Made by a program: the position numbers and the translations under genes. The notes beneath the pieces are model-generated. The model ran no database searches and was not told the origin of the DNA. It was given only the letters and a program-made list of their open reading frames with translations. DNA of 64,000 nucleotides. It comes from Synechococcus sp. RedBA-s (GTDB lineage: Bacteria; Cyanobacteriota; Cyanobacteriia; PCC-6307; Cyanobiaceae). Location: the NCBI RefSeq assembly GCF_024345495.1, contig NZ_JAGQBF010000003.1, positions 53,401 to 117,400 on the forward strand, read 5' to 3'. This document shows positions 63,014-64,000 of this stretch, piece by piece. How positions within the stretch are numbered: position 1 is the stretch's first letter; each line of letters begins with the position of its first letter.

Positions 63014-63039
63014 AAAAAGCCCCTGCCGGGGCAGGGGCT
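63014..63039 (-). terminator. rho-independent terminator of psbA
   Basis: On the minus strand a GC-rich stem (GCCCCTGC/GCAGGGGC with a 4-base loop, 63019-63038) is followed by TTTTT (63018-63014). It lies 35 bases beyond the psbA stop. This is a canonical intrinsic terminator. Confidence 0.88.
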
Positions 63040-63047
63040 GAGCGGAT

Positions 63048-63068
63048 ACTCGCCCCGGGGGGGCGAGT
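63048..63068. other. second hairpin downstream of psbA
   Basis: ACTCGCCCC (63048-63056) and GGGGCGAGT (63060-63068) form a perfect 9-bp stem with a GGG loop, immediately after the psbA stop and before the terminator. It probably stabilises the psbA mRNA 3' end, which is long known to matter for D1 expression. Confidence 0.7.
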
Positions 63069-63073
63069 GGAAT

Positions 63074-64000
63074 TCAGCCGATGGTTGGGGCGGTGAGGGC
63101 CAGGGGCACGATCTCGCTGGTGGCTAGATCCAGCGGGAAGTTGTGGGCGTTGCGCTCGTGCATCACCTCGAAGCCGAGGTTGCCGCGGTTGAGCACATCG
63201 GCCCAGGTGTTGATCACCCGGCCCTGGGCATCAAGGATCGACTGGTTGAAGTTGAAGCCGTTCAGGTTGAAGGCCATCGTGCTCACGCCAAGGGCGGTGA
63301 ACCAGATGCCGACCACAGGCCAGGCCGCCAGGAAGAAGTGCAGGCTGCGGCTGTTGTTGAAGCTGGCGTATTGGAAGATCAGGCGACCGAAGTAACCGTG
63401 GGCAGCCACGATGTTATAGGTCTCTTCCTCTTGGCCGAACTTGTAGCCGTAGTTCTGGCTCTCGCTCTCGGTGGTTTCACGCACCAGGGAGCTGGTGACG
63501 AGCGAACCGTGCATGGCGGAGAACAGGGAGCCACCGAACACACCTGCCACACCCAACATGTGGAAGGGGTGCATCAGGATGTTGTGCTCTGCCTGGAACA
63601 CCAACATGAAGTTGAAGGTGCCGGAGATGCCGAGGGGCATGCCGTCAGAGAAGGAACCTTGACCGAAGGGGTAGATCAGGAAGACCGCGAAGGCCGCCGA
63701 GAGGGGCGCGGAATAGGCCACGCAGATCCAGGGGCGCATGCCGAGGCGGTAGGAGAGTTCCCACTGGCGGCCCATGTAGCAGGCGATGCCGATCAGAAAG
63801 TGGAACACCACCAACTGGTAGGGACCGCCGTTGTACAGCCACTCGTCGAGGCTGGCGGCTTCCCAGATCGGGTAGAAGTGCAGGCCGATGGCGTTGCTGG
63901 AGGGAACAACGGCACCGGAGATGATGTTGTTGCCGTAGAGCAGTGAACCGGCAACCGGCTCACGGATGCCGTCGATGTCGACGGGGGGAGCAGCGATGAA
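63074..64000 (-). CDS. psbA: photosystem II D1 protein (5' partial)
   Basis: The last 309 residues of D1 are present; the start is beyond the window. Position 130 is Gln ([12 protein letters not shown]), the low-light D1:1 form rather than the Glu of the high-light D1:2 form. Ligands to the Mn4CaO5 cluster are all visible: Asp170 (SFSDGMPLG), Glu189 ([13 protein letters not shown]), His332, Glu333, His337, Asp342 and Ala344 ([13 protein letters not shown]). A C-terminal extension of about 15 residues follows Ala344 and would be removed by CtpA. The gene faces the manganese transporter operon, divided by the terminator region. Confidence 0.97.
   Translation of the reverse strand, partial: FIAAPPVDIDGIREPVAGSLLYGNNIISGAVVPSSNAIGLHFYPIWEAASLDEWLYNGGPYQLVVFHFLIGIACYMGRQWELSYRLGMRPWICVAYSAPLSAAFAVFLIYPFGQGSFSDGMPLGISGTFNFMLVFQAEHNILMHPFHMLGVAGVFGGSLFSAMHGSLVTSSLVRETTESESQNYGYKFGQEEETYNIVAAHGYFGRLIFQYASFNNSRSLHFFLAAWPVVGIWFTALGVSTMAFNLNGFNFNQSILDAQGRVINTWADVLNRGNLGFEVMHERNAHNFPLDLATSEIVPLALTAPTIG

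Noticed and set aside
1..64000. CRISPR arrays, rRNA genes, insertion sequences or prophage genes
   Set aside because: I looked for regular repeat-spacer patterns, rRNA landmarks, transposase motifs and phage structural genes and saw none.

Overview
The window looks like a chromosomal segment of a GC-rich alpha-cyanobacterium of the Cyanobium / freshwater-Synechococcus type. Supporting genes are allophycocyanin alpha-B (phycobilisomes, so not Prochlorococcus), photosystem II D1 (psbA, partial), Psb32, the proton-extrusion protein PxcA, a CCB2/CCB4-like cytochrome b6f cofactor-assembly factor, menB/menD (phylloquinone) and a DUF760 protein. Gene density is high, many neighbours overlap by 1-4 bases, and GTG/TTG starts are frequent. 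The species call is inference.

Layout. 1-3.9 kb is a rearranged, metal-related accessory patch: a partial DnaJ-domain gene, about 1.26 kb without a convincing gene, then a chimeric gene (internal piece of a CusA-type RND pump fused in frame to a His-rich EamA/DMT transporter) abutting the C-terminal stub of a histidine kinase. 3.9-34.9 kb is mostly housekeeping: apcD, rlmD, pheT, rpmG-rpsR, an RNase II/R-family exonuclease, an FAD oxidoreductase, metG-lptC, CCB2/4-like, psb32-like, pxcA-cobU-trmL, an M23 peptidase, tRNA-Met, a 2-Cys peroxiredoxin, purS-purQ, a cobalamin riboswitch with hupE-cobW, upp, aroA, mnmD-like, glmU, murF, glgA and an L,D-transpeptidase.

35-54.7 kb is the most interesting part. 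A nine-gene minus-strand exopolysaccharide operon (pyruvyl transferase, GT4, Wzx, two related GT2 enzymes, PssD/PssE-like pair, initiating sugar phosphotransferase, RsbW-like kinase) diverges from a plus-strand set (Wza-like, Wzz-like, Wzy-like). The plus strand continues into a PAS protein, hybrid histidine kinase, Hpt protein, response regulator-PP2C phosphatase (RsbU type), a convergent STAS protein (RsbV type) and a second hybrid kinase. The initiating sugar transferase carries an N-terminal STAS domain with the phosphorylatable-serine motif, and the RsbW-like kinase gene overlaps its 3' end. No sigma factor is visible. I infer a phosphorelay feeding a partner-switching module that may act directly on the first enzyme of polysaccharide assembly.

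54.8-64 kb returns to core functions: a small unknown protein, menB-menD, lepB, a DUF760 protein, a DUF4336 protein coupled to a manganese-type ABC transporter (mntC-mntA-mntB order), and psbA running off the window edge. Its partial product has Gln at position 130, typical of the D1:1 form.
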